Source: Sphingobacterium sp. PCS056
Lineage (GTDB): Bacteria > Bacteroidota > Bacteroidia > Sphingobacteriales > Sphingobacteriaceae
Assembly: GCF_023273895.1 (NCBI RefSeq)
Contig: NZ_CP096883.1
Coordinates: 2,542,001 to 2,606,000, forward strand
DNA length: 64,000 nt
Direction of reading: 5' to 3'
The position numbers were made by a program, and so were the translations under genes. The notes under the pieces were generated by a model. It did no database searches, was not told the DNA's origin, and was given only the letters and a program-made list of their open reading frames with translations. Shown here piece by piece: positions 9,438 to 17,317 of the stretch; the first letter of the stretch is position 1, and each line of letters begins with the position of its first letter.

Positions 9438-11681
9438 ATGAAATATATGAAGTATATGGTCTGTGCAAGTCTACTCGTGTTTTTAGGCTGTGCTTCCAAA
9501 AAAGATATCCAAAATGATTCTTACGCAAAATTTGTTAATCCATTTATTGGCACAGATTTTACAGGAAATACCTATCCCGGAGCGCAGGTTCCTTTTGGTA
9601 TGGTGCAGTTAAGTCCTGACAATGGTTTACCAGGCTGGGACCGTATCTCGGGTTATTTCTATCCGGATAGCACCATCGCCGGTTTTAGTCATACACACCT
9701 GAGTGGTACAGGAGCAGGAGATCTCTATGATATCTCCTTTATGCCCGTTACCCTTCCTTATAAGGAGGCAGAGGCTCCATTAGGCATTCATTCCAAATTC
9801 ACCCATGAGGCTGAACAGGCGCATGCTGGTTATTATCAAGTAAAACTTACAGATTACGATATCAACGTTGAATTGACAGCAACCCCTCGTTGCGGTATTC
9901 AACGCTATACTTTCCCAGAAGCAGAGGCTGCTGTATTTTTAGATCTCAAGAAAGCCATGAACTGGGATGCAACAGTAGATTCCCATATTGAAGTAGTCGA
10001 TTCAGTCACGATCCGCGGTTATCGATTTTCTGAAGGCTGGGCGAGAGGACAACGTGTCTATTTCGAAACACGCTTTTCAAGACCATTTTCTGCCGTGCAC
10101 CTCGATAGTACTGCGATATTATCCGTGACAGATACCATCACAAAAGCGACTAAACGGATCGGTACAGCTTTTAAAGCCCGTTTTGATTTTAAAACAGCTC
10201 AAGGAGACCAGATCACATTGAGTACAGCGCTTTCTGGAGTGAGTATGGAAGGAGCGTCTAACAACTTAAAAGCAGAGGCACCAAAGGATGATTTTGAGTA
10301 TTATCTTGCTCAGTCCGAAAAAAATTGGAATGATGAACTTGGGAAGATTGCTATACAGACGACAGATCAAGATTCTCGTGTAAAATTTTATACCGCATTA
10401 TACCATAGTATGTTAGCACCTACCATATTTGGAGATGTGGATGGATCTTACTTTGGTGCTGATCGAAAAACGCATAAAGCTGAAAATTGGACCAATTACA
10501 GCACATTTTCATTGTGGGATACTTATAGGGCATCACATCCATTATTTACGATAACCGATCCTCATCGTGTCAATGACATGATTAAGTCCTTTCTTGCCTT
10601 TTACGAGCAACATGGTCGTTTACCGGTATGGAATATCTATGGAAGCGAAACCGATATGATGATCGGACACCATGCCATACCCGTTATCGTAGATGCCTAT
10701 TTAAAAGGTATCGGCGACTTTGACGTCAATAAAGCACTTGAAGCTTGTGTCGCTTCGGCAAATACCGATGCTTATAGGGGAGTAGGTCTGTATAAAAAAC
10801 TGGGCTATGTTCCCTATGATGTTGCAGATCAATATAATGCAGAAAACTGGTCCTTATCCCGCACATTGGAATATGCTTTCGATGATCATTGTATTGCAGT
10901 AATGGCAAGTAAGATGGGAAAAGAGGATATTGCAGCAACATTTTTGACCAGATCAAAAAATTATAAAAATGTCTATAATCCGGCAACGTCGTTTATGCAG
11001 CCCCGCCATAGTAATGGTCAGTTCATAAGACCATTTGATCCCGAAGATTATAGCGAACATATTTGTGAAAGTAACGCATGGCAATATTTTTGGTCGGTAC
11101 AGCATGATATTCCAGGCTTGATCAATTTGGTTGGTGGCCAAGAACGCTTTGCGCAAAAGCTTGATAGCATGTTTACTTTCCACCCTTCAGATACGACCAA
11201 GCTGCCTATTTTTAGTACAGGCATGATTGGACAGTATGCACATGGCAATGAGCCGAGCCATCATGCTTTATATCTATTCAACGCTGCCGGGCAGCCTTGG
11301 AAAACACAGCAGTACGCAGCCGAGGTAATGGAAAAGCTATATCTGAATAATCCTTCTGGTCTCAGTGGCAATGAAGATTGTGGGCAGATGTCTGCTTGGT
11401 ATGTATTCAGTGCATTAGGTTTTTATCCAGTAGATCCTGTCAGTGGCAGATATGAGATTGGTACGCCGCTTTTTGAGCATAGTGAAATTACACTTGCTAA
11501 CGGTAAGAAATTTACAGTCAAAGCCAATCACGTCAGTAAACAGAATATTTATATCCAATCGGTTTCAATAGATGGCAAACCGCTTGAAACCAGTTATATT
11601 ACGCATCAGCAAATGATGTCGGGAGTGACGTTGGTATTCGAAATGGGAAACAAACCAGGGCCGGTGTGGTATAAGAAATAA
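9438..11681 (+). CDS. GH92 exo-alpha-mannosidase, lipoprotein
   Basis: 747 residues, full length for GH92. The N-terminus MKYMKYMVCASLLVFLGCAS contains a lipobox (FLGC), so it is probably anchored at the outer membrane or periplasmic face. GH92 signatures: NPFIGTDFTGNTYPGAQVPFGMVQLSPD near the start, FSHTHLSGTGAGD, the central NWDATV and SLWDTYRASHPL, and GNEDCGQMSAWYVFSALGFY, the conserved block with catalytic glutamate and metal-site residues. GH92 enzymes remove alpha-1,2 (or 1,3/1,4/1,6) mannose from N-glycans or yeast mannan with Ca2+ and inversion. An alternative ATG lies at 9447. It is not adjacent to SusCD; it stands alone. Confidence 0.95.
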   Translation: MKYMKYMVCASLLVFLGCASKKDIQNDSYAKFVNPFIGTDFTGNTYPGAQVPFGMVQLSPDNGLPGWDRISGYFYPDSTIAGFSHTHLSGTGAGDLYDISFMPVTLPYKEAEAPLGIHSKFTHEAEQAHAGYYQVKLTDYDINVELTATPRCGIQRYTFPEAEAAVFLDLKKAMNWDATVDSHIEVVDSVTIRGYRFSEGWARGQRVYFETRFSRPFSAVHLDSTAILSVTDTITKATKRIGTAFKARFDFKTAQGDQITLSTALSGVSMEGASNNLKAEAPKDDFEYYLAQSEKNWNDELGKIAIQTTDQDSRVKFYTALYHSMLAPTIFGDVDGSYFGADRKTHKAENWTNYSTFSLWDTYRASHPLFTITDPHRVNDMIKSFLAFYEQHGRLPVWNIYGSETDMMIGHHAIPVIVDAYLKGIGDFDVNKALEACVASANTDAYRGVGLYKKLGYVPYDVADQYNAENWSLSRTLEYAFDDHCIAVMASKMGKEDIAATFLTRSKNYKNVYNPATSFMQPRHSNGQFIRPFDPEDYSEHICESNAWQYFWSVQHDIPGLINLVGGQERFAQKLDSMFTFHPSDTTKLPIFSTGMIGQYAHGNEPSHHALYLFNAAGQPWKTQQYAAEVMEKLYLNNPSGLSGNEDCGQMSAWYVFSALGFYPVDPVSGRYEIGTPLFEHSEITLANGKKFTVKANHVSKQNIYIQSVSIDGKPLETSYITHQQMMSGVTLVFEMGNKPGPVWYKK

Positions 11682-11849
11682 TCGGGTATAGTAAAGCTGT
11701 ATGGTTTAATTCATTAAAAGAGCAATGAATCCATCTATATGTTAATACAAGCGATCTCAAGAATTTTATAAGTTAATTGATGATGTTGACAAAATAATAC
11801 CAATGCCTATTGTTGTCATAAAAAATCTGTAATATATATATGATGTTTC

Positions 11850-11882
11850 CTCTTCCGATGGCTGTGTTCGTCATCGGAAGAG
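11850..11882. repeat. 11-bp inverted repeat after the GH92 gene
   Basis: CTCTTCCGATG (11850-11860) and CATCGGAAGAG (11872-11882), perfect, 11-nt loop, between convergent genes. No T tail on either side, so it is called a hairpin of unknown role rather than a terminator. Confidence 0.5.
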
Positions 11883-11956
11883 AAAAACTAGACAATGCTT
11901 TTCCAAGAATCAGCATACAAAGATGCTGTTTTGCTGTCGCAAAATATTCAAGTGCA

Positions 11957-12475
11957 TCACAGTATTTTTTTCATCAGGATGTCAGTTTGCTCATCATCAC
12001 CTAATATAAATACATGCTTATCGAATTCTTCAAACCCATTTTTTTTGTAGAAATTTATAGCTCTTGGATTTTCTTCCCAGACACCCAACCAGACATACTT
12101 AGACTTTCTTGTCATTGCCACCTCTATAGCTTTCTCATATAGGATCTGACCGACTTTTTTTCCATGATAATTTTGTAGCACATAGATGCGCTCTATTTCC
12201 AAACTTTCAATTTCCTGCACTTCTGTTTGGGCATCTCCTGTATTTAGCTTTAAGTATCCTATAGCTTCTTGGCCGTCCAGTGCAAAATAAAATTCCGAGT
12301 GTTTATGAGCAAGTTCATCTGCCAGCTTCTTAGCTGAGAAACCATCTTCTAGATATTTCTTCATATTATCTTCCGTATTGCTTTGTGAAAATGTTTCAAA
12401 AAAGGTCTGTCTTCCTATTTTTTGTAAAATTTCGATGTCACTTGATGTAACTTTTTTAATCTTAATGTTTTCCAT
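11957..12475 (-). CDS. GNAT N-acetyltransferase
   Basis: GNAT fold: IKIKKVTSSDIEILQKIGRQ start, central beta-strand ALDGQEAIGYLKLN, then the acetyl-CoA loop ERIYVLQNYHGKKVGQILYE (Q/R-x-x-G-x-G/A type) and C-terminal YVWLGVWEENPRAINFYKKNGFEE. I choose ATG 12475 (172 aa) because it follows the upstream stop (12481) directly; an in-frame ATG at 12499 would add eight residues and overlap the upstream gene. It transfers acetyl from acetyl-CoA to a small molecule or protein amine; substrate unknown. Second gene of a two-gene acetyltransferase operon. Confidence 0.88.
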   Translation of the reverse strand: MENIKIKKVTSSDIEILQKIGRQTFFETFSQSNTEDNMKKYLEDGFSAKKLADELAHKHSEFYFALDGQEAIGYLKLNTGDAQTEVQEIESLEIERIYVLQNYHGKKVGQILYEKAIEVAMTRKSKYVWLGVWEENPRAINFYKKNGFEEFDKHVFILGDDEQTDILMKKIL

Positions 12476-12480
12476 ATCCG

Positions 12481-12957
12481 TTACAGTGAAATATTCCATT
12501 CATAATTTAACCATTCTGTATTTTCATTGGCACCCAGTCTCTCATAAAATTTTTTACCTGATTCATTCCACGTTGCCACTGTCCATTTGATCTGTCCACA
12601 TTTCTTGTTTCCCGCCTCTTTACGAAGTGCACCCATCAATTGTTCTCCAATCTTCTGACCTCTGTAATATGAGTCCACATACAATTCTTTTAGATATATG
12701 GAAGGCCTGTTTTGAGCGGTATAAGGAAGAAAATAATAGACCAGCATACCTACGATTGAGTCGCCATGTTCAGCAACGATAGCATAAAAATCAGGCGGAT
12801 TTTTTTTGAACCCACTTTCTAAAACAATCGCTGGTGTAATAGCAAAAGATTCGATGTAATTTTCAAATACTGCTAATTCCTTCATGAGGACCCATAGCTT
12901 TTCACTGTCAGCAGCAACTGCATTTCTTATTTTTATTTCTCGATGATTTGTATTCAT
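12481..12957 (-). CDS. GNAT N-acetyltransferase, diamine-acetyltransferase-like
   Basis: 158 residues. The pattern LWVLMKELAVFENYIESF, ELYVDSYYRGQKIGEQLMGAL and IKWTVATWNESGKKFYERLGA is shared with the spermidine/spermine and thialysine acetyltransferase-like GNAT group; the RGQKIG stretch is the acetyl-CoA pyrophosphate loop. A polyamine or lysine-analogue substrate is plausible but not shown. It is divergent from the LysR gene at 13044 (86 bp apart), which may regulate it, and 6 bp upstream of a second GNAT gene. Confidence 0.85.
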   Translation of the reverse strand: MNTNHREIKIRNAVAADSEKLWVLMKELAVFENYIESFAITPAIVLESGFKKNPPDFYAIVAEHGDSIVGMLVYYFLPYTAQNRPSIYLKELYVDSYYRGQKIGEQLMGALRKEAGNKKCGQIKWTVATWNESGKKFYERLGANENTEWLNYEWNISL

Positions 12958-13043
12958 ATTTTGTATTTTAATTGATCAATTTGTTTTTCAATAAGGATTT
13001 ATCAGTTTATTGAAAATTCTACTATTTATGGTTAATTTGCATC

Positions 13044-13901
13044 ATGGACATCCAACAAATAAAATATTTTCTGATCTTAGCTGAGGAATTGCATTTCTGG
13101 AATACCTCAGAAAAAGTTGGTATCACCCAATCTGCGCTCAGTAGACAAATCATGTCTTTGGAAAGTGAGCTGAACCTGAAGTTATTTGACCGTGACAAAC
13201 GTAATGTCAGTCTTACATCTGCAGGGCAATATCTAAAAGAGAAGTGGCAGTTCGAATTATCTACTTTAGAAATAGTTCATCAACAGGCTCTTCAGATTCA
13301 TTTAGGGAAATTAGGTACCATAAAAATTGCTCATCCAGATTCAATATCTTCCACTATCATTCCCGAAATTATTTCCAAGATTTCATATGCATTTCCTCAA
13401 TTAAATATGGAACTCCTTCAACTTCCATATAGCCAAGAAGAAGAAGCTCTGAAAAACTATAAAATTGATATTTTGCTTAGCAGAGACATGAATCAGTCCG
13501 TTTTTCTCCATTCAAAAAAACTTAGTTCCGATAACCTGTGTTTGGTTGTTCCGACCGATCATGATTTCAAAACTCCTGAAGATATTACTTCTGTAAATTT
13601 AGCCAATCAAAAATTTATTTTGACCTATGGCGGTTCAGACAGCAGGTATGATTCATTACTTCAAGATATCTTCAAACATTATAATATCCATCCCAGCTCT
13701 TTTATCTCTTCTCAATTTGGATCCACCATTATTTCTTTAATTAAGAAAGGCTTGGGTATAGCTATTTTGCCACAGTCATATACTCATTATGATCCTATTG
13801 GATTACGATTTATTCCACTTCCTTTTTTTTCAGATCTTTATATCAACTGGCGAAAAGACGATCCTAATATCATCATCAAAAACATAATGGATCTGATTTA
13901 A
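13044..13901 (+). CDS. LysR-family transcriptional regulator
   Basis: 285 residues. N-terminal winged HTH: MDIQQIKYFLILAEELHFWN and ITQSALSRQIMSLESELNLKLFDRD are the family signature. Residues ~90-285 form the periplasmic-binding-protein-like effector domain (KIAHPDSISSTIIPEII; SLIKKGLGIAILPQSY). LysR regulators commonly control a divergent operon; here that is the acetyltransferase pair across an 86-bp gap. Effector unknown. Confidence 0.93.
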   Translation: MDIQQIKYFLILAEELHFWNTSEKVGITQSALSRQIMSLESELNLKLFDRDKRNVSLTSAGQYLKEKWQFELSTLEIVHQQALQIHLGKLGTIKIAHPDSISSTIIPEIISKISYAFPQLNMELLQLPYSQEEEALKNYKIDILLSRDMNQSVFLHSKKLSSDNLCLVVPTDHDFKTPEDITSVNLANQKFILTYGGSDSRYDSLLQDIFKHYNIHPSSFISSQFGSTIISLIKKGLGIAILPQSYTHYDPIGLRFIPLPFFSDLYINWRKDDPNIIIKNIMDLI

Positions 13902-14442
13902 AGATTACTGATATTGATTTTTATAAATGCCGCTCTTTCTAGATGTAAAAGTAGGAAATGTATTCTGGTTGAAAAATGCTATTTTAGCATTGTTTAACTC
14001 ATTTTTTGCATCAATTAGTTTTTTCAATTTATTGCATTTTTTTTATAGAAAGTGCGTGGGAGAAGGTAAGAAACTATACCATATAAGTACCCGTCAATAC
14101 TTCGTCAAAGCTATATTTGAAAGCATCTTCTTTATGCCATATTATGCAAGAAGGGAAACTTTTAAAACAAGATCCATATATCTACCTATTTAGGCTTTAA
14201 AAATGGAATGTTTGCATTTAAATTATGTTCTGGGAGCAATGTTTTTAATGAAATGGATTAACTCTCCTATTTTTTTACTTGTAGTGCAGCAATATATGGG
14301 ATGAACTATTCTAGTTCTGTGAGGTAACATGGAAACTGTATATCAAATGCTTTCATCACTCATTTTCAACAGTTCAAATTTCCATATTGGTTGTTTGTCA
14401 ACTTATTTTTTCATCAAGCTTTATTAATTTAAATTTGTGATT
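13902..14442. other. intergenic region before the LytS-type kinase
   Basis: 541 bp. The only open frames are short and lack any family resemblance. TAAATTTG at 14430-14437 is a perfect -7 box placed only 5 bp before the ATG of the kinase at 14443, suggesting an almost leaderless transcript. Confidence 0.45.
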
Positions 14443-15267
14443 ATGATTTTAAAAATAAATAACAACAGGTGGAATTTCATCAAGAAAATTGCTCTATTTT
14501 TAGTAGTAACTCCTTTGATTTTAATATTTTTAGTAGTGATTACTTCAAATAAAAATTCCGTAGTTCTTTTTGAAAACTTTAGTCCAAAACTTAGCATTTC
14601 CATTATTACCTTCTATTTTTTGTTGTGTTTGGTATTGATTTCTTTTGGTATTTACTGGTTGGTCATGCAGATTATTGCCATCTTTAAATTAAAAAATGAA
14701 AAGACAAAAGCCGAATTGATGCTATTGAAGAGCCAGGTCAACCCACATTTCTTTTTCAATACGCTCAATAACTTGTATGGTTTGGTAGATAAAGATGCTC
14801 AAAAAGCGCGAGAAATGATATTAAAACTTTCAGATCTAATGCGTTACAGTATTTATGAAGGCGAAAAGGAAACGGTTGCTATTCAGGAAGAAATTGATTT
14901 TTTGAAAAACTATATCGAATTGCATCAGATGCGATACCATAAAGAGATCAGCATTGATTTTAAATGTGATATTGATAATAATCGAAAAGTAGTTCCTTTA
15001 TTGTATATTATACTTTTGGAGAATGCTTTTAAACACGGAATCGAAAATTTAAGAGACCATGCTTACATCAAAATGGAATTAAAAACTTCACAACATGAAA
15101 TCAGTTTTACCATTGAAAATAATTATGAAAAAATTGAAAAACAATCAGGAATTGGATTGGGAAATCTAAAAAGAAGATTAGAATTAATTTATCCAAATCA
15201 GCATGAATTGACTTATTTTTCAACAGATAGCGTCTATCAGGCACGACTAATTTTGAAAACATTATGA
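14443..15267 (+). CDS. LytS/YehU-type sensor histidine kinase
   Basis: 274 residues. Two transmembrane helices (about residues 15-40 and 55-80) are followed by the His_kinase domain: LMLLKSQVNPHFFFNTLNNL with the phospho-acceptor His in NPHFFFN, then an ATPase domain with LLENAFKHGIEN (N box) and SGIGLGNLKRRLELIYP (G box). A GTG six bases upstream is in frame but overlaps the -7 promoter box, so ATG 14443 is taken as start. The stop overlaps the next gene by 4 bp (ATGA), so the kinase and LytTR regulator form one operon. No extracellular sensor domain: the signal is probably membrane-related. Confidence 0.92.
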   Translation: MILKINNNRWNFIKKIALFLVVTPLILIFLVVITSNKNSVVLFENFSPKLSISIITFYFLLCLVLISFGIYWLVMQIIAIFKLKNEKTKAELMLLKSQVNPHFFFNTLNNLYGLVDKDAQKAREMILKLSDLMRYSIYEGEKETVAIQEEIDFLKNYIELHQMRYHKEISIDFKCDIDNNRKVVPLLYIILLENAFKHGIENLRDHAYIKMELKTSQHEISFTIENNYEKIEKQSGIGLGNLKRRLELIYPNQHELTYFSTDSVYQARLILKTL

Positions 15268-15956
15268 TCAGCTATTTAATCATTGATGATGAACATATTG
15301 CCCACGATATCATTAAAGGATATGGTGACTTGATACCCAATATGCAACTGCAGAAAAACTGTTATGATGCTTTGGAAGCTTTTGAATTTTTGAACAAAAA
15401 TAAAGTTGATTTAATATTTTTGGATTTGAATATGCCCGTTTTAAAGGGTTTTGAATTTCTCAAAACATTACATAGTCCACCCAAAGTCATTGTGACCACG
15501 GCTTATCAGGAATTTGCTTTGGAAGGTTATGAACACAATATTTCGGATTATCTGCTTAAGCCCTTTGGTTTTGAGCGATTTTTAAAAGCCGTAAATAAAG
15601 CAATCGGCTCGAAGGGTGAACAAAATATATTTTTCGAAATGAAAAATATTTCAAATAGGATTTTTGTGCAAAGCAATAAAAATCATATTCAATTGGAAAT
15701 AGAAAATATTTTATTCATCGAAGCAACAGGAAACTACACCAAAATAATAACGACGATTGAAACCATTATTATCCGTGAAAAATTTTCGTCATTTTTGGAA
15801 CAATTACCCAAAAATGAGTTTATACAAGTTCATAAGTCATTTGCTGTTGCCCCAAAACATATTAATCGTGTTGAAGGCAACATCATCGTTATTTTACATT
15901 ATAAGATACCAATCGGTAAAATATTCAAATTGAATATTATTCAATTGTTGAAATAA
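15264..15956 (+). CDS. LytTR-family response regulator
   Basis: 230 residues. Receiver domain at residues 1-120: IDDEHIAHD acidic pair, DLIFLDLNMPVLKGFEFL with phospho-Asp, and conserved LLKPFGFERFLKA. LytTR DNA-binding domain at 140-230: NRIFVQSNKNHIQLEIENIL and FIEATGNYTKI. Partner of the overlapping kinase. LytTR proteins bind paired ~9-bp direct repeats; the regulated genes are not evident here. Confidence 0.93.
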   Translation: MISYLIIDDEHIAHDIIKGYGDLIPNMQLQKNCYDALEAFEFLNKNKVDLIFLDLNMPVLKGFEFLKTLHSPPKVIVTTAYQEFALEGYEHNISDYLLKPFGFERFLKAVNKAIGSKGEQNIFFEMKNISNRIFVQSNKNHIQLEIENILFIEATGNYTKIITTIETIIIREKFSSFLEQLPKNEFIQVHKSFAVAPKHINRVEGNIIVILHYKIPIGKIFKLNIIQLLK

Positions 15957-15959
15957 GGT

Positions 15960-16370
15960 TCACCGTATTAGTTTTGTCATTTTAAGCTCTAGACAACTAA
16001 GTATGCAAATAATTACTATTTCAATCAGAAAATATAGGATTCCTACTGTTGTAAGTAAATTATCATATTTAATCAATAATCCTAATATTAAGGAACCATA
16101 GAACAGGTTGGCAAAGCTAATAATCTTGATAAAAAAAGCCCAATGTTCTTTTAAAAACAAAAAACAAGAGATCGAATAAATACAAAAAACACTTGCAATA
16201 ATGGAAAGGTAAGTCAATGCTGTATTGGGTATTCTAAAATAATGGTTGAAATACCATTTTATTAGAAATAATGAAAATGTAGTCAAAATTGCCCCTAAAC
16301 TGTCAATAAGAAAAATCGTTCTTGGTTTTTCTGATAAATGATTCAATAGGTTTTTTATTATTCTTTGCAT
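15960..16370 (-). CDS. small membrane protein of unknown function
   Basis: 136 residues with four hydrophobic helices (around 22-40, 48-68, 78-98, 105-128) and basic flanks. No recognised family. It converges on the LytTR gene, the two stops being 3 bp apart. Coding potential is supported by the regular helix pattern and lysine-rich loops. Confidence 0.6.
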   Translation of the reverse strand: MQRIIKNLLNHLSEKPRTIFLIDSLGAILTTFSLFLIKWYFNHYFRIPNTALTYLSIIASVFCIYSISCFLFLKEHWAFFIKIISFANLFYGSLILGLLIKYDNLLTTVGILYFLIEIVIICILSCLELKMTKLIR

Positions 16371-16415
16371 TTATCTGATACCATTTGAAATTGTCTTTAA
16401 AATAACATAATCACT

Positions 16416-16784
16416 TTACACATTAACAATCATTCCGCTTCCACCAATTACTTTTATTCCAGAGGAGAATGCTTTCCAAACCCGGATGTAACGAAACTTG
16501 CTTTCAAAATCATCTCCACCGTAATTGCCTTTCAATTCTAGGGTCAAGGTAATCACGGCCGTATCATCGATGATATTTAGATGTTCAACATGAGGAATAA
16601 GGTTCCTGATCATTAGATTACCATCACGATAGCTTTGTAGATCCATTTCCTTTGTGATAACGGCTCCACTTGGAATGACAAAAAGTAAATCATCGTGCAA
16701 TAGTTCCTCAAGCACATTTATATCACGATCTTTGATCGCGCCATATAGCTTGTTTTCCTGACTTAAAATATCTGCTTTTGTCAT
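16416..16784 (-). CDS. SnoaL/NTF2-like protein (DUF4440 type)
   Basis: 122 residues forming the small cone-shaped NTF2 fold: helix 1 with ENKLYGAIKDRDINVLEELL, then HDDLLFVIPSGAVITKEMDL, and beta strands DDTAVITLTLELKGNYGGDDFESKFRYIRVWKAF. This pattern is typical of DUF4440 proteins. Such folds serve as enzymes or ligand carriers; no catalytic residues can be assigned. Single gene, divergent from 16943. Confidence 0.8.
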   Translation of the reverse strand: MTKADILSQENKLYGAIKDRDINVLEELLHDDLLFVIPSGAVITKEMDLQSYRDGNLMIRNLIPHVEHLNIIDDTAVITLTLELKGNYGGDDFESKFRYIRVWKAFSSGIKVIGGSGMIVNV

Positions 16785-16872
16785 GGGTTATAATTTTTCT
16801 GGGGCGCACTTATATGATTAGTATTTGATCTACTAATTTAATCAATTTATATTAAAGCTTTCAGTAAACACC

Positions 16873-16913
16873 ACTTTATTTATAAATGTTTCTTCTACAT
16901 TTATAAATAAAGT
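16873..16913. promoter_or_regulatory. 17-bp perfect inverted repeat, operator or hairpin
   Basis: ACTTTATTTATAAATGT (16873-16889) and its exact reverse complement (16897-16913) with a 7-nt spacer, located in the intergenic region between the DUF4440 gene and the plus-strand genes at 16943/17318. AT-only arms and absence of a T tail make an operator more likely than a terminator. Confidence 0.5.
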
Positions 16914-16942
16914 ATTACCTTTAACATTCAAATAACCATTAC

Positions 16943-17278
16943 TTGAATAATCCTATGTTGCGTTTATACACTTGTAATTTTAATTATTTAATTTGCACAA
17001 TCATCAGATGCAGTCTTGTTGGCGTTCTATTTTTCACATCTTATTCCATTACTTTTGGACAAGATCTCTCTTTATCGAGTTCAGATCGGAAACTAGTGGT
17101 CAACTCAAGTAGTGCAAATAAGGGTCTGTTTTATCGATGTACAATAGGAGGAGCGGAGACGTTAGAAGATATTAATGATACCAAACTATTGGAATGTAAG
17201 CAGCCAGTGGCACTAAAAAAAGAGAAAACAATTGAATTGACATTACATCCCCACGGTGGAGCTTTACTGTTTGGATAG
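16943..17278 (+). CDS. short secreted protein, possible glycosidase remnant
   Basis: 111 residues from ATG 16943. A long N-terminal extension precedes a signal-peptide-like stretch ending SYSITFGQ. The short C-terminal part ends KTIELTLHPHGGALLFG, resembling the closing beta-sandwich strand of GH27/GH36-type galactosidases, in which a His-Gly motif is common. If that is right this is a signal peptide joined to the tail of a deleted hydrolase at the head of the utilisation locus. It lies 39 bp before the hybrid sensor gene. A genuine small secreted protein remains possible. Confidence 0.4.
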   Translation: MNNPMLRLYTCNFNYLICTIIRCSLVGVLFFTSYSITFGQDLSLSSSDRKLVVNSSSANKGLFYRCTIGGAETLEDINDTKLLECKQPVALKKEKTIELTLHPHGGALLFG

Positions 17279-17317
17279 TCGAAATTTTATAAACTTATTG
17301 CAAGAGGAGGGGAGGTT

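Noticed and set aside
13927..14193. 88-codon open frame after the LysR gene
   Set aside because: Hydrophobic, aromatic-rich composition without family resemblance or ribosome-binding context; looks like AT-rich noise.
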